Shown piece by piece: positions 34,268 through 43,966 of a stretch of 57,151 bases of DNA (position 1 is its first letter; every line of letters starts with the position of its first letter). The position numbers and the translations under genes were made by a program. The DNA is from Yersinia rohdei ATCC 43380 (GTDB lineage Bacteria; Pseudomonadota; Gammaproteobacteria; Enterobacterales; Enterobacteriaceae). Under the pieces are notes generated by a model. It did not search any database and was not told the DNA's origin. It worked only from the letters and a program-made list of their open reading frames with translations. The stretch is from positions 1 to 57,151 of the forward strand of contig NZ_ACCD01000028.1 of the NCBI RefSeq assembly GCF_000173775.1. Reading direction: 5' to 3'.

Positions 34268-34548
34268 GCCAGATTCCGGTAAATAACCCGTCGTCAGACA
34301 CGTCTTCATCAACTCATGGCGCTATCGTGCCAGATTATCGTTTGGATATGGTCGGCGAACCCTGCCCTTATCCTGCGGTGGCGACCTTGGAGGCTATGCC
34401 GCAATTGCAACCCGGTGAAATTCTGGAAGTCATTAGTGATTGCCCGCAATCAATTAATAACATTCCACTGGATGCCCGAAACTATGGGTATAAAGTGCTA
34501 GATATTCAGCAGGATGGCCCGACAATCCGCTATTTGATTCAGCGCTGA
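34264..34548 (+). CDS. yedF: TusA-family sulfur/selenium carrier YedF
   Basis: A 94-residue TusA/SirA-like protein. The family motif Cys-Pro-x-Pro appears as GEPCPYPAVATLEAM around residue 37, with the conserved GEILEVISDCPQSINNIP stretch after it. The cysteine carries persulfide sulfur or selenium, presumably handed on from YedE. The N terminus is about 15 residues longer than E. coli YedF and is Ser/Thr-rich. ATG overlaps the yedE stop. Confidence 0.92.
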   Translation: MSQIPVNNPSSDTSSSTHGAIVPDYRLDMVGEPCPYPAVATLEAMPQLQPGEILEVISDCPQSINNIPLDARNYGYKVLDIQQDGPTIRYLIQR

Positions 34549-34602
34549 AATAGGGCGTAATTAGAGCAGATTTATTTGAGATTGGTGTAATAAATATTGG
34601 GC

Positions 34603-34644
34603 GGGCCATTAAGATTATTATTGTTCTAATAATACTTATGGCCC
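34603..34644. terminator. Long hairpin between yedF and the MscS-type gene
   Basis: Arms 34603-34620 and 34627-34644 pair at 15 of 18 positions, with GGGCCAT/ATGGCCC at the base and TTATTA/TAATAA near the loop. It lies between convergent genes, so it probably ends both transcripts, though no clean T run follows. Confidence 0.6.
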
Positions 34645-34653
34645 ACTCAGATA

Positions 34654-37137
34654 TTAGTTTGCGACTGCCATCGTTTTAGCCGGCGTCGCCACCGCCAGAG
34701 AAACACCCGCCGCACGAAGTTTTTTTAATATACTGAATAACAACTCACTTTTTGTGTTGCTGACCATACGTGGGCTAGGAACTAAGCCAGTCACACTCAG
34801 CACAATGCCATCTGGACTTAACTGACTGAATTTCACCGACGGCTCAGGGGTGTCGAGTATCGATTCATGTTCTTGATAAGCTTCGATTAACAGCGCCTGT
34901 GCCAATTCAATATCTAAATCCAATGGGAATGTCAGGGCAATGGTCACCACCCCTTGTGCATTCGCCATAGTGGCATTGCGCACATTCTGCGAAATCAACT
35001 GAGAGTTTGGCACAATAACGGTTGAGCGGTCACTTAGTTGGATTTCGGTGGCGCGAACATTAATGCGGCGAATATCACCCTCAACACCGCTGATACTGAT
35101 CAAATCCCCGACTTTAACTGGCCGCTCGGTGAGCAAAATAATGCCGGAAATAAAGTTCTTCACAATTTCTTGTAAGCCGAAACCGATACCCACAGACAGC
35201 GCACTGACAATCCAGGCCAATTTATTCCACTGAATGCCAAGCACCGATAAGGTCAGTAGAATCACCAGCACATAACCAATATTACTAAATAGAGTAACGG
35301 CCGAGGTTTTTATCCCTGAATCCATCTGGGTTTTCGGCAAAAATTCATTATTTAGCCAGCTTCGTGCGGCTTTAAGCACATATAACCCGACCAGCAAGCA
35401 AATCACGGCATTGACTAAATTGGCTGGGACGATATTTAGCTTTTCCAGCCCCTCACCGCTTAATAATTCCACCGCTTTTTGCAGCAATGAAATAGGCGTC
35501 GTCGAGCCAAAGGTGCCATTGAGCAGGGCGATAATCGCCAGCAATATCAGCAATACCTTGCTGGTGGCGGATAATAACGTGGCGGCTTGGGCTAAATGGC
35601 GATCGTCAATATTCAGTGATTGCTTAATGGCTTTGCCAGCGCGGTTGGTGGGGGAAAAAATACTTTCTGCCAAATCAACGCAGAGGTGGATAAGTAAATA
35701 TAAACAAGCCAGTACCAGACAGATCCAGACCAGTTTGTAACTTAAGAATTTTGCCAGAGCAATATAGCCCACCAGTAACGAAAGCAAGATGGCTATGGCG
35801 GTAACCCTGATAGCAAAATGAAGCAGACCAGCGAGTGTGGAATAGGCTTCAGGCCTTTCGCCCTTGGCTATCAAATTACGCCGTATACGGTTAGCCCGTA
35901 ATGGGATAATAGTCGCGGTAAGTGCCATTAATAGCGCCGAAATACCGTTACCAAAAATGGCCCCTGATACGCTGATATCAATCATATTATTAATATAATC
36001 AATGGTACCAAAAATCATAATACAGCTGGCTAAGAGGGGCGGAAACAGTTTCAGCGAGGCCGCCACTTCATCAGCAATGGCGGGTAAACGCCATGAGGGG
36101 CGCTGATTGGATAAAAATGCCCGCCCGAGGCCCGCCACCAGAGCAGAGAAGAACATGAGCTGAACAAAGGCCTGAGCAAAACCTAATACCAGCAGTGATA
36201 TATCTGGCATGCGGGTAAAGGCCAGAGTGATACATTGCGCCACAGTAACCGTAATTAACACGGTATAAAGTGTGGTTGCAGAGGCCATAAAACTGCGGCG
36301 TAGCGGGCCAGGTGGCAGGCCTTTAGTGCAAAACCAGGCGGTCAGATTATCCAGAAGTTTAAAGCCAAACACACTGATAAGCAGCGCCAGTAGCAGATAC
36401 ATGCTGGTGCCCAAGCGCCATTCTGGCTCCCAGGCGGCATGCCAAGTATCGTCAAGTTCCTGTATGAAATCTTTTAATTTATGGTCGTCATCGGCATTGG
36501 GGTCAATGATTGGCATCCAGAAATTGGCACCCAATATACTGCCGGAATTCAAGGCGATTTGTGATTTCAGTGCGGTACGTCGCAAGGTGGCAATTTGTGT
36601 TGCCAGATTTTCTGCATTGGTTTTAATGGCCTGCGCTTGTTCATTTTGACCATCCAACTGGGCTTTGCGGGTATTCAATACCCTGCGCTGCTGCGCCACT
36701 ATCGGCGTTTCTGCCAGAGAACCGGCGGCAGGTGGCGGGCCTAAAACATCCAGCTGTGTTTGTAGTTCTTCGAGCTTGGGTTTTAAGTCTGCAAGCAATA
36801 TGTCGGCATCGTGAATTAGCGCTAATGCGGTTTCGTTTAGCCCATTTAACTGGTTATCAGATTTACTGACAGACACATTCTGCTTGAGTTTATCTAGCTG
36901 TTTTTGCAGGCTAATTAATTGTACGGAAACCGCTGGCTTGGCGGGCTGTTCCGTATTTTCAGCCGAGTCAGCCGTTGTTGCAAAGGCGGTATTTACTGTT
37001 GCAGTAAAAATAAACGTGAGCAGCAGATATGTTAGTCGCAAATATGCTTGTAGCGGATTTCGTAGGGAATAATTTCGCCGTGAAACAAAAAGCCCATTCT
37101 TTTTCATAAAACCGGTTAGCCCGAAAGTGAGTGCCAC
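34654..37137 (-). CDS. Large MscS-family mechanosensitive channel (DUF3772-type N terminus)
   Basis: An 827-residue protein: signal-like N terminus (TYLLLTFIFTATVNTAFA), a periplasmic helical domain of about 200 residues with coiled-coil character (SVQLISLQKQLDKLKQNV), about ten membrane helices, and a C-terminal MscS domain with GIGFGLQEIVKNFISG, TERPVKVGDLISI and the soluble vestibule. It should open under membrane tension to release ions and solutes. ATG 37137 gives MALTFGLTGF; an internal ATG ten codons later is also possible. It is similar in plan to the long MscS paralogues YbiO and MscM. Confidence 0.88.
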   Translation of the reverse strand: MALTFGLTGFMKKNGLFVSRRNYSLRNPLQAYLRLTYLLLTFIFTATVNTAFATTADSAENTEQPAKPAVSVQLISLQKQLDKLKQNVSVSKSDNQLNGLNETALALIHDADILLADLKPKLEELQTQLDVLGPPPAAGSLAETPIVAQQRRVLNTRKAQLDGQNEQAQAIKTNAENLATQIATLRRTALKSQIALNSGSILGANFWMPIIDPNADDDHKLKDFIQELDDTWHAAWEPEWRLGTSMYLLLALLISVFGFKLLDNLTAWFCTKGLPPGPLRRSFMASATTLYTVLITVTVAQCITLAFTRMPDISLLVLGFAQAFVQLMFFSALVAGLGRAFLSNQRPSWRLPAIADEVAASLKLFPPLLASCIMIFGTIDYINNMIDISVSGAIFGNGISALLMALTATIIPLRANRIRRNLIAKGERPEAYSTLAGLLHFAIRVTAIAILLSLLVGYIALAKFLSYKLVWICLVLACLYLLIHLCVDLAESIFSPTNRAGKAIKQSLNIDDRHLAQAATLLSATSKVLLILLAIIALLNGTFGSTTPISLLQKAVELLSGEGLEKLNIVPANLVNAVICLLVGLYVLKAARSWLNNEFLPKTQMDSGIKTSAVTLFSNIGYVLVILLTLSVLGIQWNKLAWIVSALSVGIGFGLQEIVKNFISGIILLTERPVKVGDLISISGVEGDIRRINVRATEIQLSDRSTVIVPNSQLISQNVRNATMANAQGVVTIALTFPLDLDIELAQALLIEAYQEHESILDTPEPSVKFSQLSPDGIVLSVTGLVPSPRMVSNTKSELLFSILKKLRAAGVSLAVATPAKTMAVAN

Positions 37138-37504
37138 AATTAACCTATTAATGAGTGTGTAGGTATGCTGTTAAAGCTGGTCTGGCAGTCATTGTGGCAC
37201 ATACCGCGAGTTACTGAATCATCTTACTCTGATAATCTCTGCCTTGAATCAAACAATAAAGATAATAATTATCATTGTAATTATCAGTATCATTTAATAA
37301 ATTATGCGCTGAACTTATGGACTCAGAATCTGCGGCGCATGGGTTGAATACTTTCGCTGCATAAATAGCAATGGATGCTGATTAAAAACTATCAATCTTA
37401 TATGCCTTTAACCCTGCGGACATGAAGCTGTAAGGGAGTGATACTTATCGCTAATTTCCTACAACTTCATGTTATTACGGGATAATTATCTGGGGAAGAT
37501 AACT
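37138..37504. other. Intergenic region between the MscS-type gene and foxA
   Basis: This 367-base divergent gap holds both promoters. A Fur-like site is near its middle (listed separately). A short plus-strand frame at 37165-37347 has no ribosome site or family resemblance and is not called. Confidence 0.6.
37260..37279. promoter_or_regulatory. Fur-like box upstream of foxA
   Basis: GATAATAATTATCATTGTAA closely follows the Fur consensus (repeats of GATAAT with an inverted ATTATC), and a second ATTATCA lies just after it. It is 225 bases before the foxA ATG, so either the foxA leader is long or an additional nearer site exists. Iron repression of foxA is expected for a siderophore receptor. 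Confidence 0.65.
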
Positions 37505-39637
37505 ATGTTCTCGGCGTTTTTAATAAAGCGTTCTGCGGTTTTATGCTCATTGGCGATGGTTATGCCATTAGCTTCCATGGCTGATGACAGGATAGAAGTC
37601 ACGGCCAAAGCAGGTCATGAAGCAGATTTACCGACCTTGGGTTACATTGCAAAAACCACCAAAGGGGCAACGAAAACCGATCAGCCGCTGATCCTGACGG
37701 CACAAGCGGTGTCAGTGATTACTCGCCAGCAAATGGACGATCAAAACGCGGCTACGGTTAACCAGGCACTGAATTATACCCCTGGTGTTTTCACTGGATT
37801 CTCCGGTGGTGCAACCCGCTATGACACTGTCGCTTTACGAGGTTTTCACGGCGGCGATGTGAACAATACCTTCCTTGATGGGCTGCGGTTGCTGAGTGAT
37901 GGCGGCAGCTACAATGTGTTGCAGGTGGATCCTTGGTTTCTTGAGCGCATCGACGTTATTAAAGGGCCTTCCTCGGCATTATATGGTCAAAGTATTCCTG
38001 GCGGCGTGGTGATGATGACTTCCAGGCGACCGCAGTTCACCTCTGAAGGTCATTTCCGCCTGACTGCGGGCAATAATAATACCCAAGTTGCCGCATTTGA
38101 TTATACCGACGCCCTTGCGGAACATTGGGCATTTCGACTGACGGGTATCACCCACAACAGTGACACCATGTATGACCATCAACGTGAAGAGCGTTATGCT
38201 ATTGCGCCGTCACTATTATGGCAACCCGATGAAAATACCTCGCTGTTGCTGCGAGCTAATTTGCAAAAAGATCCCTCCGGTGGTTACCACAGCGCGGTAC
38301 CGGCGGATGGCAGCATTTATGGTCAGAAATTAAGTCGCGGTTTCTTTGATGGTGAAGATAACCACAATGTATTTAAACGTTGGCAGCAAATTTACAGTTC
38401 TGAATTTGCACATAAATTTGATGACGTTTGGTCTTTTCGTCAAAATGCCAGCTATACCCATTCTAATACTCAGTTAGAACAGGTTTATCAGGGCGGGTGG
38501 AATAGCGACCGCAGCTTAATGAATCGCTATTATTCTGGTGAGGATTCCTCACTCAATGCATTTGCTGTTGATAATCAACTGGCGGCAAATTTTGCGACGG
38601 CGGCGGTTAAACACCAAGTGATGCTGGGTCTGGATTTCCAAAAATTCAGTAATAACCTGCGCAGCGACAGTGCTTTTGCCACCACATTGAATCCTTACAC
38701 CGGTATTTCTGGCGGCAGCACGCTATATAGTGATTATCTGCTGACCACCCCCGGCATTAATACATCCTATTTAAACCGGCGCTATGAGCAGAGTGGGATT
38801 TATCTGCAAGATGAAATGACGCTCGATAAGTGGCATCTGAATTTATCTGGTCGTTATGATCGAATGAAAACAGAAAATATTAATAAAACCACCAACAGCA
38901 GTGATGAACGCACTGATAAACATGGTAGTGGACGCGCATCATTATTATACGGTTTCGATAGCGGCATTTCTCCGTATATCAGTTACAGCCAAGCTATTAC
39001 GCCAAGTCTATTCCCAGATAAACAGCAGAAATTGCTAAAACCAATGACCAGCGAGCAGTATGAAGTGGGTATTAAGTACCAGCCGCCAGGGAGCACTTCT
39101 CTTTATTCTGCCGCTTTATACGATCTCACACAAAATAATGTGGGCAGCCGGGCAGTACCAGCGACCTATTATGTGCCCGTGGGAAAGGTTAATTCACAGG
39201 GATTGGAGTTGGAAGCCAGAAGTCAGATTAATGACCGGCTAAGTGTGATAGCGGGCTACACCTATAACCGCGTGAAATTCAAAGATGCTATTGATGGTAA
39301 TGACGGCAATACGCCAGTATTAGCTCCGTCAAATATGGCATCACTGTGGGCGCAATATGAAGCGGGCTATGGCATCAATATTGGCGCGGGCATCCGTTAT
39401 ATTGGCAAGCAGTGGGCTGACGATGCCAATACCTTACGCGTGCCTTCATATACCTTGGGAGATACCTCTGTTCGCGCCGATTTAGGCACGTGGGCGGCGT
39501 CATTGAAAGGGGCATTTATCCAATTGAATGTGAACAATATTACCGATAAAAAATACGTCGCGGCCTGTTACAGCACCTCTTACTGCTACTGGGGTGCAGA
39601 GCGCTCAGTGCAGGCGACAGTAGGCTACGATTTCTAA
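37505..39637 (+). CDS. foxA: TonB-dependent ferrioxamine receptor FoxA
   Basis: The product is a 710-residue outer-membrane receptor, exactly the length I recall for Y. enterocolitica FoxA, and it agrees along its length (for example NYTPGVFTGFSGGATRYDTV and YTYNRVKFKDAIDGNDG). A signal peptide ends near SMA-DD; a TonB-box-like RIEVTAKAG follows; then the plug domain (about 60-170) and a 22-strand barrel ending in Phe. It imports ferrioxamine-type hydroxamate siderophores made by other microbes. The start is ATG 37505, after GGGGAAGA; an upstream in-frame ATG at 37469 is not favoured. Confidence 0.95.
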   Translation: MFSAFLIKRSAVLCSLAMVMPLASMADDRIEVTAKAGHEADLPTLGYIAKTTKGATKTDQPLILTAQAVSVITRQQMDDQNAATVNQALNYTPGVFTGFSGGATRYDTVALRGFHGGDVNNTFLDGLRLLSDGGSYNVLQVDPWFLERIDVIKGPSSALYGQSIPGGVVMMTSRRPQFTSEGHFRLTAGNNNTQVAAFDYTDALAEHWAFRLTGITHNSDTMYDHQREERYAIAPSLLWQPDENTSLLLRANLQKDPSGGYHSAVPADGSIYGQKLSRGFFDGEDNHNVFKRWQQIYSSEFAHKFDDVWSFRQNASYTHSNTQLEQVYQGGWNSDRSLMNRYYSGEDSSLNAFAVDNQLAANFATAAVKHQVMLGLDFQKFSNNLRSDSAFATTLNPYTGISGGSTLYSDYLLTTPGINTSYLNRRYEQSGIYLQDEMTLDKWHLNLSGRYDRMKTENINKTTNSSDERTDKHGSGRASLLYGFDSGISPYISYSQAITPSLFPDKQQKLLKPMTSEQYEVGIKYQPPGSTSLYSAALYDLTQNNVGSRAVPATYYVPVGKVNSQGLELEARSQINDRLSVIAGYTYNRVKFKDAIDGNDGNTPVLAPSNMASLWAQYEAGYGINIGAGIRYIGKQWADDANTLRVPSYTLGDTSVRADLGTWAASLKGAFIQLNVNNITDKKYVAACYSTSYCYWGAERSVQATVGYDF

Positions 39638-39663
39638 TGAGCCGGTGCTGCGCATAAAAATGG

Positions 39664-39691
39664 GCGGAGAGTGTCTTAACATACTCTCCGC
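39664..39691 (+). terminator. Hairpin after foxA
   Basis: GCGGAGAGT / ACTCTCCGC is a perfect 9-bp stem with a 10-base loop, 27 bases after the foxA stop. The following sequence TAAGATTATTAT is AT-rich but not a clean T run. Confidence 0.7.
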
Positions 39692-39856
39692 TAAGATTAT
39701 TATCGACGTGGTGGCTTTTCATTTAACTGAAAATATAGAGTTTGAAAGCCGGAATATCTGCATTTCTGGCTGCTGATTTATACCCATAAATGATAGTCAA
39801 TTTAGTTCAGTGTCAGTGTAATGGATTAACACATTCTCACTAAGTCACTGTAAAGT

Positions 39857-39885
39857 CAGTGACCCACAATAGCGGTGGGTCACTG
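39857..39885. terminator. Hairpin downstream of yjiS-like gene
   Basis: CAGTGACCCAC / GTGGGTCACTG forms a perfect 11-bp stem with a 7-base loop just after the stop of the minus-strand DUF1127 gene. It may end that gene and leftover foxA transcription. Confidence 0.65.
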
Positions 39886-39902
39886 TTACCTATTATTTGC
39901 TC

Positions 39903-40142
39903 TCAGCGCCAAAATGGGCGACTGTAATCTCGCTTGATATCATCACGACTCAGACCGATATCCTTCAATTGATTTGAACTTAATCGCTCCATTATATTGG
40001 CGGTTTTTCGCAACTCATTTTGGTAATGCACATATCTGTATGCTTTTAGCCACCATCGAATAAGAATATTACGGCGGTCTTTGGTGGAGAGGGCAGCCGA
40101 CGAGCAGCATTCATCTATTTGATCTTCAATTATATTATTCAT
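39903..40142 (-). CDS. yjiS: DUF1127 small protein (YjiS-like)
   Basis: A 79-residue basic protein with the DUF1127 domain in its C-terminal half: RWWLKAYRYVHYQNELRKTA, then LSSNQLKDIGLSRDDIKRDY, the signature. DUF1127 proteins are small, Arg-rich, and in some bacteria affect RNA turnover or metabolism; its role here is unknown. It is divergent from a MocR-type regulator gene, like the E. coli yjiS/yjiR pair, so the regulator probably controls it. Confidence 0.85.
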   Translation of the reverse strand: MNNIIEDQIDECCSSAALSTKDRRNILIRWWLKAYRYVHYQNELRKTANIMERLSSNQLKDIGLSRDDIKRDYSRPFWR

Positions 40143-40304
40143 TGTTGACTCCCCGTCAGTTGGTGAGCCATTAGAATGAAGCTTTGGTGAAAAACATTAC
40201 AGATGCAAAATAGAACTATTATTTCCATACAGATGTGAGATAAATGAACTGAATGGTGATAATCAGCGCCATCTGTACTGCTTTCTATTTATCAGGTGAT
40301 AAAA

Positions 40305-41753
40305 ATGACTCGTTACCAACAACTGGCCGATATTCTTAGCCAACGGATTCAAGAAGGGCTTTATATCGCCGGTGAGCGGCTCCCCTCGGTCAGAGTTTTG
40401 AGTGACGAGCATGGCGTCAGTATCAGTACAGTTCAACAAGCTTATCGGCAGTTGGAAGAGCGCTTGTTGATAGAGGCGCGAGCAAAATCAGGCTATTTCG
40501 TCCGTTGCAGTTCCAATTTGCCTTCTTTACCCGCGACATGCACTCATGCGCAGCGACCAGTAGAAATATCTCAGTGGGAAAATACGCTGGCATTCCTGCA
40601 AAAAAGCGACCAGGAGAATGTTATTCATCTGGGCGTTGGTTCACCTGATCTTTCCGGGCCGGGGCTTAAAATACTTAGCCGTTTATTGAGCCGTATTAGC
40701 CTCCACCAGTGTGAAGCCGTGATGGATTACGATTCCATTTATGGCACGCCGGCTTTACGTGAGCAGATTTCTCGTCTGATGTTGGACAGTGGTAATCATC
40801 AATCAGCTGAGAATATTATTATTACTTCGGGTTGTCATGGCGCTCTGGCGATTGCGTTAGGAGCTGTTTGTCAGCCCGGCGATATTGTCGCGATTGATTC
40901 CCCCAGCTTTCATGGTGCAATGCAAACCCTGAAAGGAATGGGAATGAAAGTAATTGAAATTCCAACCGATCCTGTGGTTGGCATCAGTCTGGAGGCCTTA
41001 GAAATGGCTTTGGATCAGTGGCCAATTAAGGCGGTTCAACTCACACCAACCTGTAATAATCCACTGGGTTACAACATGCCCGACGATCGCAAAAAGGCAC
41101 TGCTGACCCTTGCTCAGCGCTATGACATCGCGATTATAGAAGATGATGTTTATGGCGCTCTGGCTTATCAATATCCACGGCCACCAACAATTGCCTCTTT
41201 TGACGACGACGGGCGAGTCTTGCTGTGTAGCTCTTTTTCTAAAACAGTCGCACCGGGTTTACGCATTGGCTGGATTGCCCCAGGACGTTATTTAGATAAA
41301 GCATTGCACATGAAATATATTTCTGCCGGGCGTGTTGCCTCGTTGCCACAATTAGCGATGGCGGAATTTATCAAGCAAGGGCATTACATGCAGCACTTGC
41401 GCCGAATGCGCCGGCAATACCAACGAAATCGCGACATTATGACCGGCTGGGTAATGAAATATTTCCCACCAAGTACTTGTCTGAGCCGGCCACAGGGCAG
41501 CTTTATGTTATGGGTCGAATTACCCCATGGTTTTGATAGTCTGCGTCTTAATCGATGCTTATTACCACAGGGAATTCAGGTGGCGGCGGGGTTTATTAGC
41601 TCAGCCTCGGGGAAATATCGCAATTGCTTGCGCCTTAGCTACAGCAAACCGATGACGACTGACATTGAACGGGTAATTCAAAAGGTGGGTAAGACTATCT
41701 ATGAATTGCTAGAAGAAAACAGCTCAGCAGTAAGAGATGTAATTTCAAATTAA
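40305..41753 (+). CDS. yjiR: MocR-type regulator (GntR HTH fused to PLP aminotransferase fold), YjiR-like
   Basis: The 482-residue protein has an N-terminal winged helix of the GntR type (residues about 1-70: RLPSVRVLSDEHGVSISTVQ) and a class I aminotransferase-like domain. The PLP lysine lies in CSSFSKTVAPGLRIGW, with NNPLGYNMP and IIEDDVYG also conserved. MocR proteins use PLP or its adducts as signals rather than as pure catalysts. ATG 40305 with AGGTG in front is chosen over GTG 40296. The divergent yjiS gene is the likely target. Confidence 0.9.
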   Translation: MTRYQQLADILSQRIQEGLYIAGERLPSVRVLSDEHGVSISTVQQAYRQLEERLLIEARAKSGYFVRCSSNLPSLPATCTHAQRPVEISQWENTLAFLQKSDQENVIHLGVGSPDLSGPGLKILSRLLSRISLHQCEAVMDYDSIYGTPALREQISRLMLDSGNHQSAENIIITSGCHGALAIALGAVCQPGDIVAIDSPSFHGAMQTLKGMGMKVIEIPTDPVVGISLEALEMALDQWPIKAVQLTPTCNNPLGYNMPDDRKKALLTLAQRYDIAIIEDDVYGALAYQYPRPPTIASFDDDGRVLLCSSFSKTVAPGLRIGWIAPGRYLDKALHMKYISAGRVASLPQLAMAEFIKQGHYMQHLRRMRRQYQRNRDIMTGWVMKYFPPSTCLSRPQGSFMLWVELPHGFDSLRLNRCLLPQGIQVAAGFISSASGKYRNCLRLSYSKPMTTDIERVIQKVGKTIYELLEENSSAVRDVISN

Positions 41754-41884
41754 CATAATTGAATAAGGCTGAAATACTTGATTCTAGCCGAGCAGATAAA
41801 CTTGGGGTGGCTACATTAGTCGCGCCACAATATGTGGTAAACATAATAACGGTTATAAAAATGTGAACTTTGGTTATTAATTAG

Positions 41885-42085
41885 CTAATTTTTAAATGGC
41901 CTTTTAGTCTTGATGATGATGCCTGGATAAGCAGTTCAGGGCAGTTTGCTGGTGATGGTAATATTGAGATTGATAGAAATGCCATACTAAATTTGACAGG
42001 TAAGCTAAACACATTTTGGCAAACCCAAGGTAACTCTACAATTAACTCTCTTTTCACCGATAACACATTATTTGAGTTTAAATAA
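41885..42085 (+). pseudogene. Autotransporter passenger fragment (decayed)
   Basis: This open stretch of about 66 codons between stop codons has no start codon or ribosome site of its own. It reads DDDAWISSSGQFAGDGNIEI, then DRNAILNLTGKLNTFW, then STINSLFTDNTLFEFK and stop. Such N/T/S-rich repeats with 'INSL..DNT.F.F' rungs are typical of AIDA/pertactin-type beta-helix passengers. No barrel domain is nearby. It is most likely a relic of a lost adhesin gene or recombination leftover. Confidence 0.6.
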
Positions 42086-42127
42086 CGGGGTGGTTTTAAG
42101 ACCTTAACGGCCTAATTTTCACCCCGT
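42085..42127. terminator. Bidirectional terminator between the relic and hmuV
   Basis: ACGGGGTG / CACCCCGT forms the outer stem, with further A/T pairing inside (TTTTAAG... AATTTT). On the minus strand it lies 40 bases past hmuV and is followed by TATTT; on the plus strand it is followed by CATTTT. Confidence 0.75.
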
Positions 42128-42168
42128 CATTTTAAACTCTATTGGCTAAGCCTCTCTGAATATTCTCT

Positions 42169-42969
42169 TTATTGACGCAGATAAATTTGTGGCAAAGCAG
42201 TTTCTGGATGACGAGAAATACCCAAGTCGGCTTGATACCAGCGGGTCAGTGTCTCGGCATTGAGGACTTCTTCCGGCGTACCACTGGCGACCAGTTCACC
42301 TTGTGCTAACAGTAAAATGCGGTCGGCATACAATGCCGCCAGATTTAAATCATGCAGCACACAACACACAGCCAAGGGTTCTTGGTGGGTGAGTTGGCGC
42401 AGTAGGCGCAAGGTATGCTGTTGATGATATAAATCTAATGCTGATGTCGGCTCATCAAGAAATAGCCAGCGCGGCGTGGGTTCCGGTTGCCACAATTGTG
42501 CCAGTACTCGGGCAAGTTGTACGCGTTGTTGCTCACCGCCGGACAGCATACGATAGTCTCGCTGTGCCAGTTCCAGGCAATCCGTTTGTGCCATAACTTC
42601 TTGTAGTGCTTGCCGATTTTGCGCCGCAGCATAAGGTGCTCTGCCCATCTGAATGACTTCACTAACACTAAATGGAAACGCCAAATCACTGTATTGACGC
42701 ATTACTGCGCGGGTGCGGGCTAATGCTTGCGGCAACCAACTATTGAGGTTTTTCCCGAGCAAATGGCACTCGCCACCAGAGGGAGCAAGATAGCCGGTTA
42801 GCAGCCGCAGCAGCGTGGATTTACCCGCGCCGTTTGGCCCGATTATCGCCACCATTTCACCACTAGCAATGTGTAGCGAAACGTTATTGATCAGTTTCTT
42901 CCCTAGCACGTGGTAGGAAAGCTGGTTGGCTTCTAACAATGCGGGCGGTGTCATAGTCTTATTATCCAC
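42169..42969 (-). CDS. hmuV: Haem ABC transporter ATPase HmuV
   Basis: A 266-residue ABC ATPase, the Yersinia HmuV length. Walker [16 protein letters not shown], signature [16 protein letters not shown], Walker [14 protein letters not shown] and the switch His (CCVLHDLN) are complete. It powers haem import through HmuU. It is the last gene of hmuRSTUV and overlaps hmuU by 8 bases. In Y. enterocolitica the same gene is called hemV. Confidence 0.95.
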   Translation of the reverse strand: MDNKTMTPPALLEANQLSYHVLGKKLINNVSLHIASGEMVAIIGPNGAGKSTLLRLLTGYLAPSGGECHLLGKNLNSWLPQALARTRAVMRQYSDLAFPFSVSEVIQMGRAPYAAAQNRQALQEVMAQTDCLELAQRDYRMLSGGEQQRVQLARVLAQLWQPEPTPRWLFLDEPTSALDLYHQQHTLRLLRQLTHQEPLAVCCVLHDLNLAALYADRILLLAQGELVASGTPEEVLNAETLTRWYQADLGISRHPETALPQIYLRQ

Positions 42970-43966
42970 GGCGTTGCTCCCGCTGACGTAAAATCAGCCA
43001 TAGGAAATAAGGGCCACCCAGCAGGCTGGTTATTAACCCGACAGGCATTTCAGCCGGAGCAACTAAGGTTCGAGCCAGTGTATCTGCGGTCAGTAACAGG
43101 CAAGCGCCACCCAGTGCAGACCCAGGTAATAACCAGCGGTGATCAGCACCAATTTGCATGCGGATGAGATGCGGTACGACCAGCCCGATAAAACCAATTA
43201 CGCCACTGACCGCCACGGCGGCACCAATCAATATCGCGCTGATTAACAGCAGGCGGAGTTTAGCTTGACGGACATTAACGCCGAGGTAATGGGCTTCTTC
43301 ATCTCCTAACTGCAAGAGATTCAACTGGCGCGCTTGCAACAAGCCGAGCACACAAGCAGGCAGAATTAACGACGTGGCGACCAGCAGTGTCGACCACTGC
43401 GCCTGACCCAAACTGCCCATGCTCCATAGGGAGAATTGGCGTAATTGCTGGTCGTCACTGATATAGGTTAAAACCCCGACCGCCGCGCCACATAAGGCAT
43501 TTATCGCAATACCAGCCAACAATAAACGCGATAAATTGCCATGCCCCCAGCGGCTGAGGGTGAAAATAATAGCGGAAATGGCCAGGCTACCAATAAAGGC
43601 TCCCACCATGTGGCTATAAAGTGCCAGCAGCGGCGGTAAGCTGAATGGCATGACAATAATCAGCCCAACACACAAAGCGGCACCGCTACTGATACCCAAT
43701 AATCCGGGATCTGCCAGTGGGTTGCGAAATAACCCTTGCATGATGGCACCGGATACCGCCAGCGCGCAGCCGACCACGACGGCGAGTAGCACGCGCGGCA
43801 GGCGGATATTCAGCCAGATATGCCACATGGCATCATCTAATGAAGCATGCCATAAGGTCCGAAACGAGAGTGTTAATGCTCCCATATTGGCCGAGCCTAG
43901 CGCTAATATAATCAGAATCATTAGCAAGATACTTAACATCAGGCGCGGATGGACACGGCAATTCAT
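42962..43966 (-). CDS. hmuU: Haem ABC transporter permease HmuU
   Basis: A 334-residue FecCD-type permease with about ten membrane segments and the family stretches [40 protein letters not shown] and [13 protein letters not shown]. Two copies form the inner-membrane channel that receives haem from HmuT. ATG overlaps the hmuT stop by 4 bases. Length equals Yersinia HmuU. Confidence 0.96.
   Translation of the reverse strand: MNCRVHPRLMLSILLMILIILALGSANMGALTLSFRTLWHASLDDAMWHIWLNIRLPRVLLAVVVGCALAVSGAIMQGLFRNPLADPGLLGISSGAALCVGLIIVMPFSLPPLLALYSHMVGAFIGSLAISAIIFTLSRWGHGNLSRLLLAGIAINALCGAAVGVLTYISDDQQLRQFSLWSMGSLGQAQWSTLLVATSLILPACVLGLLQARQLNLLQLGDEEAHYLGVNVRQAKLRLLLISAILIGAAVAVSGVIGFIGLVVPHLIRMQIGADHRWLLPGSALGGACLLLTADTLARTLVAPAEMPVGLITSLLGGPYFLWLILRQREQRRG

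Noticed and set aside
37165-37347. 60-codon frame upstream of foxA
   Set aside because: It spans the Fur-like site, lacks a ribosome site and shows no family features.
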